A stretch of DNA of 64,000 nucleotides, taken from positions 496,001 through 560,000 of the forward strand of contig JADIYY010000002.1 in the NCBI GenBank assembly GCA_016705065.1, written 5' to 3'. A program made the translations under genes and the position numbers. Position 1 is the first letter of the stretch, and each line of letters starts with the position of its first letter. The DNA is from Candidatus Aalborgiella aggregata (GTDB lineage Bacteria > Pseudomonadota > Gammaproteobacteria > Burkholderiales > Burkholderiaceae_C). Positions 18,114 to 27,093 of this stretch are shown here, in pieces. The notes beneath the pieces are model-generated. The model worked only from the letters and a program-made list of their open reading frames with translations. It had not been told where the DNA came from and searched no databases.

Positions 18114-19127
18114 ATGGCTTCCATCTCCCTCAAAAACATCATCAAACGCTACGGCAATGCCAAAACAGGCACCCAAGTGATTCACGGCGTGAATGCCGAA
18201 ATTACCGATGGCGAATTCATTGTCATCGTGGGGCCTTCTGGTTGTGGCAAATCAACGCTCTTGCGCATGGTAGCGGGTTTGGAAGAAATTTCAGGCGGCG
18301 AAATCAGCATTGGCAACCGTGTGGTGAACGATTTAGAACCAGCCGAACGCGACATTGCCATGGTGTTTCAAAACTACGCGCTTTACCCACACATGAGCGT
18401 GTTTGACAACATGGCCTATGGTTTAAAGATCGCCAAAGTGCCTAAAGACGAAATCAAAACCCGTGTTGACAAAGCTGCCAAAATTTTAGAGCTGGGTAAT
18501 CTGCTGGACCGCAAACCTCGCGATATGTCGGGCGGCCAACGCCAACGCGTCGCCATGGGGCGCGCCATTGTGCGGCAACCACAGGTGTTTCTGTTTGATG
18601 AACCTTTGTCTAATCTAGACGCCAAGTTGCGTGCTCAAACGCGTTTGGAAATTCAAAAACTGCACCGCGAATTGGGCATCACTTCGCTGTTCGTCACACA
18701 CGACCAAGTGGAAGCCATGACTTTGGCACAACGCATGATGGTGATGAATGCCGGCGTGATGGAACAATTTGGCACACCTGAAGAGGTCTACAACCGCCCT
18801 GCCAGCACGTTTGTGGCCAGCTTCATGGGCTCACCCCCCATGAACTTGCTCAAATCAGCACCGGGTGTGAAAGCTGGCCAAATTTTGGGCGTAAGACCTG
18901 AACATTTGGATATCACCACCAGCGGTCAAGGTTGGGCATTGCAAGTTGAGGCCATCGAACTTTTGGGTGCTGAACGTTTGTTGTACTGTTTGCATGGAGA
19001 TGAACGCGTCATCATTCGTGTCGATGAAAACCAAGCCACGCCAACCATTGGTAGCACGGTTTCTGCCACACCACGCGCAGACAAAGTGCATCATTTTGAT
19101 GCGGTATCAGGGAAGCGCGTACCGTAA
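18114..19127 (+). CDS. ugpC: sn-Glycerol-3-phosphate ABC transporter ATPase UgpC
   Basis: A 337-residue CUT1-family ATPase. Walker A is GPSGCGKST, the Q-loop is MVFQNYALYPHMSV, the ABC signature is MSGGQRQRVAMGRA, Walker B is VFLFDEPLSNLDA, and the switch histidine is in FVTHDQ. The C-terminal TOBE/MalK-like regulatory domain (about residues 240-337) is somewhat short. It powers uptake through UgpA/UgpE. It is separated from ugpE by a repeat A copy and faces a convergent EamA exporter. Confidence 0.95.
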   Translation: MASISLKNIIKRYGNAKTGTQVIHGVNAEITDGEFIVIVGPSGCGKSTLLRMVAGLEEISGGEISIGNRVVNDLEPAERDIAMVFQNYALYPHMSVFDNMAYGLKIAKVPKDEIKTRVDKAAKILELGNLLDRKPRDMSGGQRQRVAMGRAIVRQPQVFLFDEPLSNLDAKLRAQTRLEIQKLHRELGITSLFVTHDQVEAMTLAQRMMVMNAGVMEQFGTPEEVYNRPASTFVASFMGSPPMNLLKSAPGVKAGQILGVRPEHLDITTSGQGWALQVEAIELLGAERLLYCLHGDERVIIRVDENQATPTIGSTVSATPRADKVHHFDAVSGKRVP

Positions 19128-19154
19128 AAACGTTTTGCAGCAATAGGCGCTGCA

Positions 19155-20033
19155 TCACACCTTACGATTGCTGCCCAAGACCGCCGCACCCAGTATCAAT
19201 GCGGTTGCTAGCGCAATAGGCCAGTCAAAATGACGGCCTGTGAAAATGAGCAGCAAGACAGTTGATGCCAGCGGCGTGATGTAGCTCAATATGCCGATTT
19301 GACGTGCATCTCCACGCTTCAAAGCCGCATCCCAAACATAAAACGCCAAACCCAAGGGACCCAAACCCATCAGCACCAGCAAAACCCAATCACTGTGGCT
19401 GATGTTCGTGTAAGGTTCTAACAACACATGACAGAGTAAAGACAATGCGCCCGAGACCAAGCCAAATAAACCAATCGCTGCTGTGGGAAATCCACGTCCT
19501 TCATCAGCCAAGCGTTTGCTCATCAATGAATAGCTGGCCCAAATAAAAGCGGAGCCGAGAGCTGGCAGATAGCCCCACGCGAAGCCTTTGGCAACAATAC
19601 CTTGCCAGCCATCTTTGAGTATATCTGCACCCAAAATCGCCATCGCCGCCCCAGCAAATCCCATGCATGCTGCCAGCACGTGTATGCTGGTCAAACGGGT
19701 ATGAGGCAAAAACAAAGGTGCCATCACCACGATGCCCAATGGCCATAAATAATTCACCAAATTTGCTTCCACAGGCGGCGCATAACGCAAGGCAATAAAC
19801 AGTAAAAAATGAAAGCCGAACAAGCCATAGATTCCCAATACCAGCGCAGAAAATGAAACTTTCCATTCTTTATAAAAAGGCCATGAAAGTAGGCTGCCAA
19901 TCAGCAAAGCGATACCGGTTAATAAGAAAGGGGGAATGTGCTTGAGCGACAAGCCCAACAATGCTAAAGTTGCCCACAATGCAATGGCGATCAAAGCCAG
20001 CAGTGTGGGCGATAAAAATGACCTGGTTTTCAT
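19155..20033 (-). CDS. EamA/DMT-family exporter (YddG-like)
   Basis: A membrane protein of about 292 residues, with roughly ten hydrophobic helices forming two EamA repeats. Conserved elements such as NYLWPLGIV in the first half and the aligned half in the second resemble YddG-type aromatic amino acid exporters. The ATG at 20033 (MKTRSFLSP) is chosen. Upstream in-frame ATGs at 20045 and 20072 exist, but the latter would overlap the divergent ugpQ start. Its position between ugpC and ugpQ interrupts the ugp gene set and suggests a later insertion. The substrate is not deducible. Confidence 0.85.
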   Translation of the reverse strand: MKTRSFLSPTLLALIAIALWATLALLGLSLKHIPPFLLTGIALLIGSLLSWPFYKEWKVSFSALVLGIYGLFGFHFLLFIALRYAPPVEANLVNYLWPLGIVVMAPLFLPHTRLTSIHVLAACMGFAGAAMAILGADILKDGWQGIVAKGFAWGYLPALGSAFIWASYSLMSKRLADEGRGFPTAAIGLFGLVSGALSLLCHVLLEPYTNISHSDWVLLVLMGLGPLGLAFYVWDAALKRGDARQIGILSYITPLASTVLLLIFTGRHFDWPIALATALILGAAVLGSNRKV

Positions 20034-20066
20034 CGCAGCCATCATCGCACAATTTAAAAACAATCT

Positions 20067-20816
20067 ATGCAAAATAGCCTAACAAACAACTGGCCTTATC
20101 CCAAATGGATCGCACACCGTGGTGCAGGCAAATTGGCACCTGAAAACACCTTGGCTGCGTTCAAACTCGGTGCCAGTCACGGTTACCGAATGTTTGAATG
20201 CGATGTGAAATTAAGCAGTGATGGTGTGCCATTTTTATTGCATGACAGCACCTTAGAGCGCACCACATCTGGGCAAGGCACTGCAGGCGAATTCAGTTGG
20301 GAAGCATTGTCAAAACTCGATGCTGGAAGCTGGCATACAGCCACATATGCCAAAGAACCCATCCCCAACTTTACAGACATTGCGCAGTATTGTTTACAGA
20401 ACAATTTTTTCTTGAATATTGAAATCAAACCCACACCTGGACTGGAACAACAAACCGGTGAAGTGGTGGCCAAGCAAGCGGCTGAACTATGGAAAGACAA
20501 GGCCATACCGCCATTGTTGAGTTCATTCAGACCTGAATCACTAATGGGCGCCCAACAAACAGCGCCGCATTTACCGCGCGCTTTGCTATTGGACACGCTC
20601 TGGAAAGGTTGGTTGGAGACGGCTTTGATGTTGGATTGCGTCGCCATCATCTGCAACCACAAGCTGTGGGACACATCGTCCATGACCCAAGCCAAAAGCG
20701 CAGAATTCAAAACCCTGAGCTATACAGTGAACGATGAAGCCACTGTGAAACGATTGATGGATTTGGGTATTGACGGCATCATCACCGATAAAGTGGATGA
20801 ATTCTCACCACTCTAA
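20067..20816 (+). CDS. ugpQ: Glycerophosphodiester phosphodiesterase
   Basis: A 249-residue GDPD-family TIM barrel that hydrolyses glycerophosphodiesters to sn-glycerol-3-phosphate and an alcohol. The start AHRGAGKLAPENTLAAF carries the HR and EN catalytic residues; ECDVKLSSDG and LLHDSTLERTT supply the metal ligands and the second catalytic histidine. No signal peptide is seen, so it is cytosolic like E. coli UgpQ and acts on diesters imported by UgpBAEC. It lies near, but not in, the ugp operon. Repeat A follows its stop codon directly. Confidence 0.94.
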   Translation: MQNSLTNNWPYPKWIAHRGAGKLAPENTLAAFKLGASHGYRMFECDVKLSSDGVPFLLHDSTLERTTSGQGTAGEFSWEALSKLDAGSWHTATYAKEPIPNFTDIAQYCLQNNFFLNIEIKPTPGLEQQTGEVVAKQAAELWKDKAIPPLLSSFRPESLMGAQQTAPHLPRALLLDTLWKGWLETALMLDCVAIICNHKLWDTSSMTQAKSAEFKTLSYTVNDEATVKRLMDLGIDGIITDKVDEFSPL

Positions 20817-20880
20817 TTGCTATAATTTAAATAGCAACATAGGAAATAAATACGCCGGCTACAGCCTAATTTTATGGATA
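20817..20880 (-). repeat. Interspersed repeat A, copy 5
   Basis: Starts one base after the ugpQ stop. It carries the TTGCTATAATTTAAATAGCA hairpin and the TACGCCGGCTACAGCC core, and separates ugpQ from the convergent DUF167 gene. Confidence 0.87.
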
Positions 20881-20883
20881 ATA

Positions 20884-21156
20884 CTAAGCATTGGCTATCT
20901 GCACCAATTTCATCCGCCCAGTTCCACCTGTTTTGATGCTGACGGCTGCTTTGGTGCAGCGAAATTGTTTGGCCACCAAACCAATCAATTCTGTATTGGC
21001 TTTGCCATCAACAGGTAAGGATTTGATTTGAGCTTGCCATGTACCATCTTCGTGCAGCACCAAGGAACTGACTCTGGCATTGGGTTTGACTTTGACCTGA
21101 ATGATGTTTGGCTTACCACTGCGCGGCGGAGTTGATTCACTTGCCACGCCAAGCAC
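20884..21156 (-). CDS. DUF167 (YggU-family) protein
   Basis: A 90-residue protein of the DUF167/YggU family. The signature segments are VKVKPNARVSS, the LPVDGKANTELI motif and the final KTGGTGRMKLVQI. The family is widespread and small, and its biochemical function is unknown. The start overlaps the end of the upstream small membrane protein gene by 20 bases, so the two are likely co-transcribed on the minus strand. Confidence 0.88.
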   Translation of the reverse strand: MLGVASESTPPRSGKPNIIQVKVKPNARVSSLVLHEDGTWQAQIKSLPVDGKANTELIGLVAKQFRCTKAAVSIKTGGTGRMKLVQIANA

Positions 21157-21418
21157 CTCGCCACCACCATTGGTACAGCGCTGCCGACAAGACCAGCGTG
21201 AAGTAGGTCATCATCTTGCCATCGGTGCTGAAAATAAAAAGACCCCCAAACAATATACCCACACCCGTTAGGCTGGTAATCAGCATTTGAGACTTCAAGG
21301 TTCGACTTACCTTTTGTTTAGGCCAAATCGTGCGACACAGTAAAGGGAAAACAACACCCATGAATGCCGCAGGCAGCATGAAGTTAAACAGGTGGTTCAT
21401 GAATTGGAAATAGCCCAT
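21137..21418 (-). CDS. Small membrane protein of unknown function
   Basis: A 93-residue protein with three hydrophobic stretches: about residues 10-28 (FNFMLPAAFMGVVFPLL), 45-62 (LITSLTGVGILFGGLFIF) and 68-85. A basic linker KQKVSRTLKSQ separates the first two. It ends in WWWRGAWRGK. Not recognised beyond being a conserved-type inner-membrane protein. It overlaps the DUF167 gene by 20 bases. A start six codons further on (MNHLF) is possible. Upstream it diverges from hemA. Confidence 0.75.
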   Translation of the reverse strand: MGYFQFMNHLFNFMLPAAFMGVVFPLLCRTIWPKQKVSRTLKSQMLITSLTGVGILFGGLFIFSTDGKMMTYFTLVLSAALYQWWWRGAWRGK

Positions 21419-21475
21419 GGTCAGAGTCTAACTTGTCTTTAACTTGCCTTAATCTTCTCAAGAAGCGAATAATTT

Positions 21476-21481
21476 TATAAT
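21476..21481 (+). promoter_or_regulatory. Possible hemA promoter -10 element
   Basis: A perfect TATAAT hexamer ends seven bases before the hemA ATG, with a poor -35 (CTTCTC) 17 bases upstream of it. If used, transcription would begin at or next to the start codon, giving a leaderless mRNA. The TATAAT may be fortuitous. Confidence 0.3.
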
Positions 21482-21487
21482 CAAGAG

Positions 21488-22810
21488 ATGGCTGTTTGGA
21501 CATTAGGCATTAATCACACCACTGCACCGCTCGATTTGCGCGGGCGGTTTGCCTTTGCCATGGACCAAATCGCACCCACTTTGCACACCATGCGCACAGA
21601 TTTGGGAAGCGTATTGGCACCCCACTCAGAAGCTGTGCCACTAGAAGCTGCGCTGATCTCTACCTGCAACCGAACTGAAATTTATCTGGCGCACGATGCC
21701 AACACCCATCCCTCGTCTGCCGATGCTTTTGTGCAGCCTACTTTGCAATGGATGGCCAAATTGGGCGGTGTATCCACGGCTGACTTGGGTGCACACTCTT
21801 ACACCTTGCAAAACAACTTGGCCGCGCGTCATGCCTTTCGGGTGGCCAGTGGGCTGGACAGCATGGTATTGGGCGAGCCGCAGATTTTGGGGCAAATGAA
21901 AGATGCGGTGCGCATGGCCAGCGAGGCTGGCGCTTTAGGCGCAACCCTTAATCAGCTTTTTCAGCGTAGCTTTTCGGTCGCCAAAGAAGTGCGCAGCACC
22001 ACTGAGATTGGCGCCCACTCCATCAGCATGGCTGCAGCGGCTGTGCGTTTGGCAGGACAACTTTTTGAAGACATTAAAGACACCAAAGTGTTGTTTGTGG
22101 GTGCGGGAGAAATGATAGAGTTGTGCGCCACGCATTTCGCAGCCAAGCAACCCAAATACATGGCCATTGCCAACCGCACCTTGGAGCGCGGCGAAAAATT
22201 AGCCAGCCGTTTTGGCGCGGAATCGATTCGCTTGGCAGATTTACCGAATCGCCTGCATGAATTTGATGCCGTGGTGAGTTGCACAGCCAGCACCTTGCCC
22301 ATCATCGGATTGGGTGCCGTGGAACGTGCTTTAAAGCAGCGCAAACACCGACCCATGTTCATGGTGGATTTGGCCGTGCCTCGCGATATTGAAATCGAAG
22401 TCAAAGAACTATCCGACGTGTATTTGTACACCGTGGACGATTTAGCCAGCGTGGTGCAAACCGGGCAAGCCAATCGACAAGCGGCTGTGGCCGAAGCTGA
22501 AACCATCATCGATGCGGGCGTGCAAAGCTTTATGCATTGGTTGGATCAGCGCAACCCCAACACCGGCAGCGTTTCGCTAATCCAACAAATCAATGCGCAA
22601 ACGGACAACTGGCGCGAGCATGAACTGGCTCGTGCCCGCAAATTGCTGGCCAAGGGCGCTTCGGTCGATGAAGTGCTGGAAGCGTTGTCCAAAGGTATCA
22701 CCCAAAAAATGTTGCACGGCACTTTTGCCGAATTGCATGCTGGTGATACCGCCAGCCGAGAACACACCGCACAAGTGGTGCAAAAACTGTTTTTGCGCAA
22801 AGAGCGTTAG
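21488..22810 (+). CDS. hemA: Glutamyl-tRNA reductase
   Basis: A 440-residue enzyme that reduces glutamyl-tRNA to glutamate-1-semialdehyde, the first committed step of tetrapyrrole synthesis by the C5 route. The catalytic Cys60 lies in STCNRTEIY; the GINHTTAPL start, the EPQILGQMKDA segment and the NADPH-binding VGAGEM motif are intact. A C-terminal dimerisation helix follows. It precedes prfA by 92 bases; hemA-prfA-prmC is a standard Burkholderiales order. Confidence 0.97.
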   Translation: MAVWTLGINHTTAPLDLRGRFAFAMDQIAPTLHTMRTDLGSVLAPHSEAVPLEAALISTCNRTEIYLAHDANTHPSSADAFVQPTLQWMAKLGGVSTADLGAHSYTLQNNLAARHAFRVASGLDSMVLGEPQILGQMKDAVRMASEAGALGATLNQLFQRSFSVAKEVRSTTEIGAHSISMAAAAVRLAGQLFEDIKDTKVLFVGAGEMIELCATHFAAKQPKYMAIANRTLERGEKLASRFGAESIRLADLPNRLHEFDAVVSCTASTLPIIGLGAVERALKQRKHRPMFMVDLAVPRDIEIEVKELSDVYLYTVDDLASVVQTGQANRQAAVAEAETIIDAGVQSFMHWLDQRNPNTGSVSLIQQINAQTDNWREHELARARKLLAKGASVDEVLEALSKGITQKMLHGTFAELHAGDTASREHTAQVVQKLFLRKER

Positions 22811-22831
22811 CTGCGTTCACTTATTAGTCAA

Positions 22832-22860
22832 GCCCTTCGACAAACTCAGGGCGAAGACGG
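22832..22860 (+). repeat. Short dispersed repeat with GCCCT/AGGGC stem
   Basis: The sequence GCCCTTCGACAAACTCAGGG, continuing GCGAAGACGG, resembles a short palindromic-ended element that I recall recurring in many proteobacterial intergenic regions. The ends GCCCT and AGGGC can pair. Single copy in this window, between hemA and prfA. Confidence 0.6.
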
Positions 22861-22902
22861 TTCTTCCTCATTCAGGCCTTCCAAAAACCTCACAAAGAAA
22901 CC

Positions 22903-24021
22903 ATGAAACCATTCCTCCGTCAGCAGTTAGAACGCTATCCCATCCGCTTAGGTGAACTCAATTTCTTCTTGCAACAAGAAGGCATCACCGATGACATGAA
23001 AAAATACCTGGCGCTGAACAAAGAGCACGCCGAGGTTAGCCTTGTCGCTTCTGAATTTGCCTTGTTTTTAAAGCGCGAAAAAGATTTGGCTGAAGCACAA
23101 GAGATGCTCAACGACAACGACATGCGCGAGATGCACGAAATGGCCAAAGAGGAGGTCAAAGAAGCGCAGTTGGACTTAGAACGACTTGAAGACGAATTGC
23201 AACGCTTGTTGCTGCCAAAAGACCCTGACGATGAACGCAATGCATTTGTGGAAATTCGCGCTGGCACGGGCGGCGATGAATCGGCATTGTTTGCCGGTGA
23301 CCTGATGCGCATGTACATCAAATACGGCGAACGCATTGGTTTTAAAGTAGAAATCATGAGCGAGTCACCTGGCGAAGTGGGCGGCTACAAAGAAGTGGTG
23401 CTAAAAATGTCAGGCACCACCAACCACGGCGGCATACCCACCGGTGCGTACGGCATGTTGAAATTTGAATCGGGTGGTCACCGCGTGCAGCGCGTACCAG
23501 ACACCGAAACCCAAGGCCGTATCCACACCAGTGCCTGCACAGTGGCGGTGATGGCAGAGCCAGATGAAGCGGTTGAAATCACCCTCAACCCATCTGACTT
23601 GCGCATTGACACCTACCGTGCCAGCGGTGCAGGTGGTCAGCACATCAATAAAACCGATTCAGCCGTACGTGTCACCCACTTGCCCACTGGCATTGTGGCC
23701 GAATGCCAAGAAGGACGCAGCCAACACAGCAACAAGGCGCAAGCCCTGCGCGTATTGCAAGCGCGTATCAACGAAAAAGACCGTGCCGAGCGCCATGCCA
23801 AAGAAGCAGCCACACGCAAAGGTTTGGTCGGCAGCGGAGACCGCAGCGACCGTATTCGCACCTACAACTTCCCGCAAGGCCGCCTAACCGAGCACCGCAT
23901 CAACCTCACGCTTTACAAACTCTCATTCATCATGATGGGCGAGCTGGATGAGGTGATCGAAGGTTTGCTTTTGGCACGCAAAGCGGAACAGATGGCGGAA
24001 TTGGAAGCAGCGGCGAATTAA
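22903..24021 (+). CDS. prfA: Peptide chain release factor 1
   Basis: A 372-residue class I release factor for UAA and UAG codons. The N-terminal helical domain is followed by AFVEIRAGTGGDESALFAGD, and the catalytic GGQ motif sits near residues 243-245 in GAGGQHINKTDSAVR. Its glutamine is the target of PrmC, encoded 2.2 kb downstream. Slightly longer than the 360-residue average owing to the N-terminal region. Three unrelated genes now separate it from prmC. Confidence 0.97.
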   Translation: MKPFLRQQLERYPIRLGELNFFLQQEGITDDMKKYLALNKEHAEVSLVASEFALFLKREKDLAEAQEMLNDNDMREMHEMAKEEVKEAQLDLERLEDELQRLLLPKDPDDERNAFVEIRAGTGGDESALFAGDLMRMYIKYGERIGFKVEIMSESPGEVGGYKEVVLKMSGTTNHGGIPTGAYGMLKFESGGHRVQRVPDTETQGRIHTSACTVAVMAEPDEAVEITLNPSDLRIDTYRASGAGGQHINKTDSAVRVTHLPTGIVAECQEGRSQHSNKAQALRVLQARINEKDRAERHAKEAATRKGLVGSGDRSDRIRTYNFPQGRLTEHRINLTLYKLSFIMMGELDEVIEGLLLARKAEQMAELEAAAN

Positions 24022-24032
24022 GCCGATTCAAA

Positions 24033-24890
24033 TTATTTGGCAAACGCATTGCTGCGTTCAATTGCACGTTGGCGGTTTCGTTCATTCCACGGCTGGCCCA
24101 ACCAGCGGCGCATCAAACCATCAACCGTGCGCACATAGATGATGTTGTAGATCAGCTGCCAAACGTGGCTCAACTTACGTGGCAATGCGCGCAAGGTCAT
24201 TGAAAACGACGCATCGTCGTAAATGATGTAGTGCCAATAGCCAGGCGGTATATACAGCACATCGCCGTGGTTCAAAATAGCCAAACTGCCTTTGGCTTGC
24301 TGCAAGGCTGGGAAACGCTGGAAATCTGGCCTATCCATGTCGATGTCGCTCAAACCGCTGAATGAATAAGGGACGTGGTAGAGGTATTTGGTTTGATCAT
24401 AAGGAAACAAATACACCCGCTTTTGTCCGCCAAAATGGCACAGCAATAAATCAGCCCAATCAATATCAAAATGCAGTTGAACCTTGGTGCCTTTGCCACC
24501 AAAAAACAAGACAGGTAGCTTTTTGAACAGTTTCAGCCCAATTTCTGGGTAGGAAAAATCCCTCAATAGCGCAGGCACTTGCTGCAAAATATTGTAAAAA
24601 AACATGCGCAACTTGTTGTTGCCTTGCTTGAGTTCTTGAATGTAATCACCAAAGCGCATTTCGGCTATGTGCGCGTGCTGGTGCCTGTGACCTTTGGCTT
24701 CTTCGCATCCATACAGTGGCACCACATTGTCACCAAAAGTTTGGCAAAAATAATCAAAGTTCCACTTATCACGCGCAGGCCAATTGCGCGACAGATTTGT
24801 GATCACCAACGGAATTTGTTGGTCTTTGTAGTCAGCAAGAAATGAGTCGCGTGCAATGGTGTCAACGCGTGTTACTGGACTTATTTGCAC
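24033..24890 (-). CDS. Cupin-like/JmjC-family Fe(II)/2-oxoglutarate dioxygenase
   Basis: A 285-residue protein of the cupin_8/JmjC-like superfamily. The HxD metal motif (HFDIDWADL, near residues 142-150) and a third ligand histidine in PPGYWHYI near residue 218 are present, with HGDVLYIPPG between them. Relatives include ribosomal oxygenases and asparagine/lysine hydroxylases; the substrate here is unknown. It is convergent to prfA, with 11 bases between the stop codons, and is followed on the same strand, upstream, by the dienelactone hydrolase gene with a 10-base gap. The two may form an operon. Confidence 0.85.
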   Translation of the reverse strand: MQISPVTRVDTIARDSFLADYKDQQIPLVITNLSRNWPARDKWNFDYFCQTFGDNVVPLYGCEEAKGHRHQHAHIAEMRFGDYIQELKQGNNKLRMFFYNILQQVPALLRDFSYPEIGLKLFKKLPVLFFGGKGTKVQLHFDIDWADLLLCHFGGQKRVYLFPYDQTKYLYHVPYSFSGLSDIDMDRPDFQRFPALQQAKGSLAILNHGDVLYIPPGYWHYIIYDDASFSMTLRALPRKLSHVWQLIYNIIYVRTVDGLMRRWLGQPWNERNRQRAIERSNAFAK

Positions 24891-24900
24891 GCCATTGAAC

Positions 24901-25824
24901 TCATGCTACGCCGTTGGCCTTTAACCACGCCAATGCCCGCTTAAACCCATCTTCGGCGGGTTCTTTGCGATAGCTGGGCCGATAGTCGGCATGAAAGGCG
25001 TGTGGTGCGCCGTCATAAACAATAAATTCTGACTTTTTGGCTGCGGCGCTGCCATTGGCCAATGCGGCTTTCATTTTGTCGACAGAGGCAACTGGAATGC
25101 CTGTGTCCGCACCACCATAAAGCCCCAACACAGGACCGTTGATGTTGGCAACCAAGTCAATCGGGTTGGTTGGAGACAAAGGATTGGGTGCGCCTTCTAA
25201 GCGGCCATACCACGCCACACCCGCCTTGACGGCTTTGTTGTGCGCCGCAAATAACCAAGTGATGCGGCCGCCCCAACAAAATCCTGTGATGGCCACTTTA
25301 TTGAGATCCCCTCCATTGGCACCCGCCCATTTCACCATGCCATCTAAATCAGCCATCACTTGCGCATCAGGCACTTTGCTAACTATTTCTCGAATCAAAT
25401 CTGCCATCGCACCGTAAGCGGTAGGATCGCCCTGCCGCGCAAACAGCTCTGGAGCTATGGCGAGATAGCCCATTTTGGCAAAACGGCGTGCAGTATCGGC
25501 AATGTACTCATGCACACCAAAAATTTCTTGAATCACCAAAATCACAGGCAAATTGGTTTTACCTGCAGGTGCAGCCATGAAAGCCGGCACTTTGAAACCA
25601 TTGACCTCAACGGTAATTTCGCCCGTTTTCAGTCCGTCTGAAGACGTTTTAATCGCAGTTTGCGCCATGATGTCACCGGCAGCGGCGGTATAGCCCACGC
25701 CCAAGGCCACTTTCAAAGCGGTACGCCGTGACGCTTGGTGTTGATTGCCATTGGAATCCAATAGCGCGTGGGCGTCATTCATTTGATTCTCAGTGAAGTT
25801 GTTCGTAGTTGTCTCGTTCAGCAT
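24901..25824 (-). CDS. Dienelactone hydrolase family protein with Tat-type signal
   Basis: A 307-residue alpha/beta hydrolase of the dienelactone hydrolase family. The nucleophile cysteine lies in GFCWGGRITW, the acid in YGGADTGIP and the histidine in APHAFHADYR. An SRRTALKVALG twin-arginine signal near residue 33 suggests periplasmic export, though the leader has an unusually long 32-residue polar extension. The start at 25824 is preceded by a strong GGGAG site; an internal ATG at 25782 is a weaker alternative. Such proteins cleave lactones or esters; the substrate is unknown. Confidence 0.85.
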   Translation of the reverse strand: MLNETTTNNFTENQMNDAHALLDSNGNQHQASRRTALKVALGVGYTAAAGDIMAQTAIKTSSDGLKTGEITVEVNGFKVPAFMAAPAGKTNLPVILVIQEIFGVHEYIADTARRFAKMGYLAIAPELFARQGDPTAYGAMADLIREIVSKVPDAQVMADLDGMVKWAGANGGDLNKVAITGFCWGGRITWLFAAHNKAVKAGVAWYGRLEGAPNPLSPTNPIDLVANINGPVLGLYGGADTGIPVASVDKMKAALANGSAAAKKSEFIVYDGAPHAFHADYRPSYRKEPAEDGFKRALAWLKANGVA

Positions 25825-25922
25825 ATCTGTCTCCCTTAATTAGAATTTCTAGCACTTGCAGGATATATTATGTGCATATCATCTGCATTGTTGCAAGACA
25901 CATTTTTCTAAAGGAAATCACC

Positions 25923-26108
25923 ATGCCACTCATTCGCGTCGAAATGCTAGAAGGCCGTACACCTGAACAAAAAACTGCACTGGTCAAAGCCTTGACCCAA
26001 GCAGTTGTTGAAACGCTGGGTTCAAAGCCAGATGTGGTGGATGTGATGCTTTTTGATATTCCACGCACCAACTGGGCAACCGGCGGTGTACAGTGGTCGG
26101 ATAAGTGA
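25923..26108 (+). CDS. 4-Oxalocrotonate tautomerase family protein
   Basis: A 61-residue protein with Pro as the residue after Met, the catalytic base of the tautomerase superfamily, followed by LIRVEMLEGRT and the second-half GGVQWSDK. The length matches the short 4-OT type. Enzymes of this family isomerise 2-hydroxymuconate or related enols. AAAGGAAA lies eight bases before the ATG. The gene diverges from the dienelactone hydrolase, which suggests a shared minor aromatic-related function but does not prove one. Repeat A follows the stop. Confidence 0.85.
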   Translation: MPLIRVEMLEGRTPEQKTALVKALTQAVVETLGSKPDVVDVMLFDIPRTNWATGGVQWSDK

Positions 26109-26118
26109 TTTTTGTTAA

Positions 26119-26184
26119 AAATATATAAGAAATTGGCATGTAGCCGGCGTATTAATTGCCTAGTTTGCTATTAAATTAATAGCA
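26119..26184 (+). repeat. Interspersed repeat A, copy 6
   Basis: One of the best-matching copies: AAATTGGCATGTAGCCGGCG, then TATTAATTGCC, then TTGCTATTAAATTAATAGCA. It sits between the tautomerase gene and prmC. Confidence 0.9.
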
Positions 26185-26226
26185 TATAGCCACGCCGACA
26201 TGACTGCACTGCTCTAAACCGCTGCC

Positions 26227-27093
26227 TTGAATATTCATATACAACTGCATCAAGCCAAGTTCAAGGGCGTAGACCGTATTGATGCGCAATTGCTTTTGTT
26301 GTTCTGTTTGGGCAAATCACAAAGCGATCGCGCATGGCTCATCGCGCATGATGATGCGGTAGTCGATTCGGCAATTGCACAGCAATTCACAGCGCTTTGT
26401 CAGCAGCGGCTTAATGGCGTTCCACTCGCATATTTAGTTGGAGAAAAACCATTTTTTGGCATCAATTTGCACGTCGATTCACGTGTGTTGGTGCCAAGAC
26501 CAGATACTGAAACGCTGGTGGATTGGGCGCTCAGCATTCAAGCAACTCGAACCGTATTGGACCTGGGAACAGGCAGTGGCGCAATTGCGTTGGCAATCAA
26601 ACATACGCAACCCGAATGGAAAGTCACGGCCATTGACTACAGCGCAGATGCATTGGATGTGGCTCGAGGCAATGCCTCGCGCTTGGGCTTGGATATCGAT
26701 TTTGTGCAAAGCGCATGGTTTGATGCGCTCAAAACTGAACACGACCATGCCAGATTTGATCTGACAAAATTTGACCTGATTATTAGCAACCCACCCTACA
26801 TCGCCGATGACGATCCGCACATGGCGGCTCTGAAACATGAGCCGAAACAAGCTTTGACATCGGGTGATGAGGGACTGGATGATATTCGGCGCATCATTCA
26901 AGACGCACCCGCTTTTTTAAATCCAGACGGGTGGCTTTTGCTTGAACATGGCTACGATCAGGCTGCCAAAGTGCGAGCGTTGCTAAAAAGTCAGGGCTTT
27001 TCACAGGTGCGCAGCAAACTGGATTTGGCGGGTATCGAAAGATGTTCGGGTGGCCAGTGGCTTATGCAAACATTACGAACCGAAAACAGTTAG
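26227..27093 (+). CDS. prmC: Release factor glutamine N5-methyltransferase
   Basis: A 288-residue SAM-dependent methyltransferase that modifies the GGQ glutamine of release factors RF1 and RF2. The N-terminal helical substrate-binding region is followed by LDLGTGSGAIALA (SAM binding) and the catalytic NPPYIADDD motif. VLVPRPDTE is also a PrmC hallmark. The start is a TTG at 26227, since no ATG lies in frame near the expected N-terminus. It is normally next to prfA in this order but here is 2.2 kb away. Confidence 0.94.
   Translation: MNIHIQLHQAKFKGVDRIDAQLLLLFCLGKSQSDRAWLIAHDDAVVDSAIAQQFTALCQQRLNGVPLAYLVGEKPFFGINLHVDSRVLVPRPDTETLVDWALSIQATRTVLDLGTGSGAIALAIKHTQPEWKVTAIDYSADALDVARGNASRLGLDIDFVQSAWFDALKTEHDHARFDLTKFDLIISNPPYIADDDPHMAALKHEPKQALTSGDEGLDDIRRIIQDAPAFLNPDGWLLLEHGYDQAAKVRALLKSQGFSQVRSKLDLAGIERCSGGQWLMQTLRTENS

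Noticed and set aside
22832..22860. Terminator between hemA and prfA
   Set aside because: The stem is only five bases with an 11-base loop and no T-run. It is better described as a dispersed repeat.
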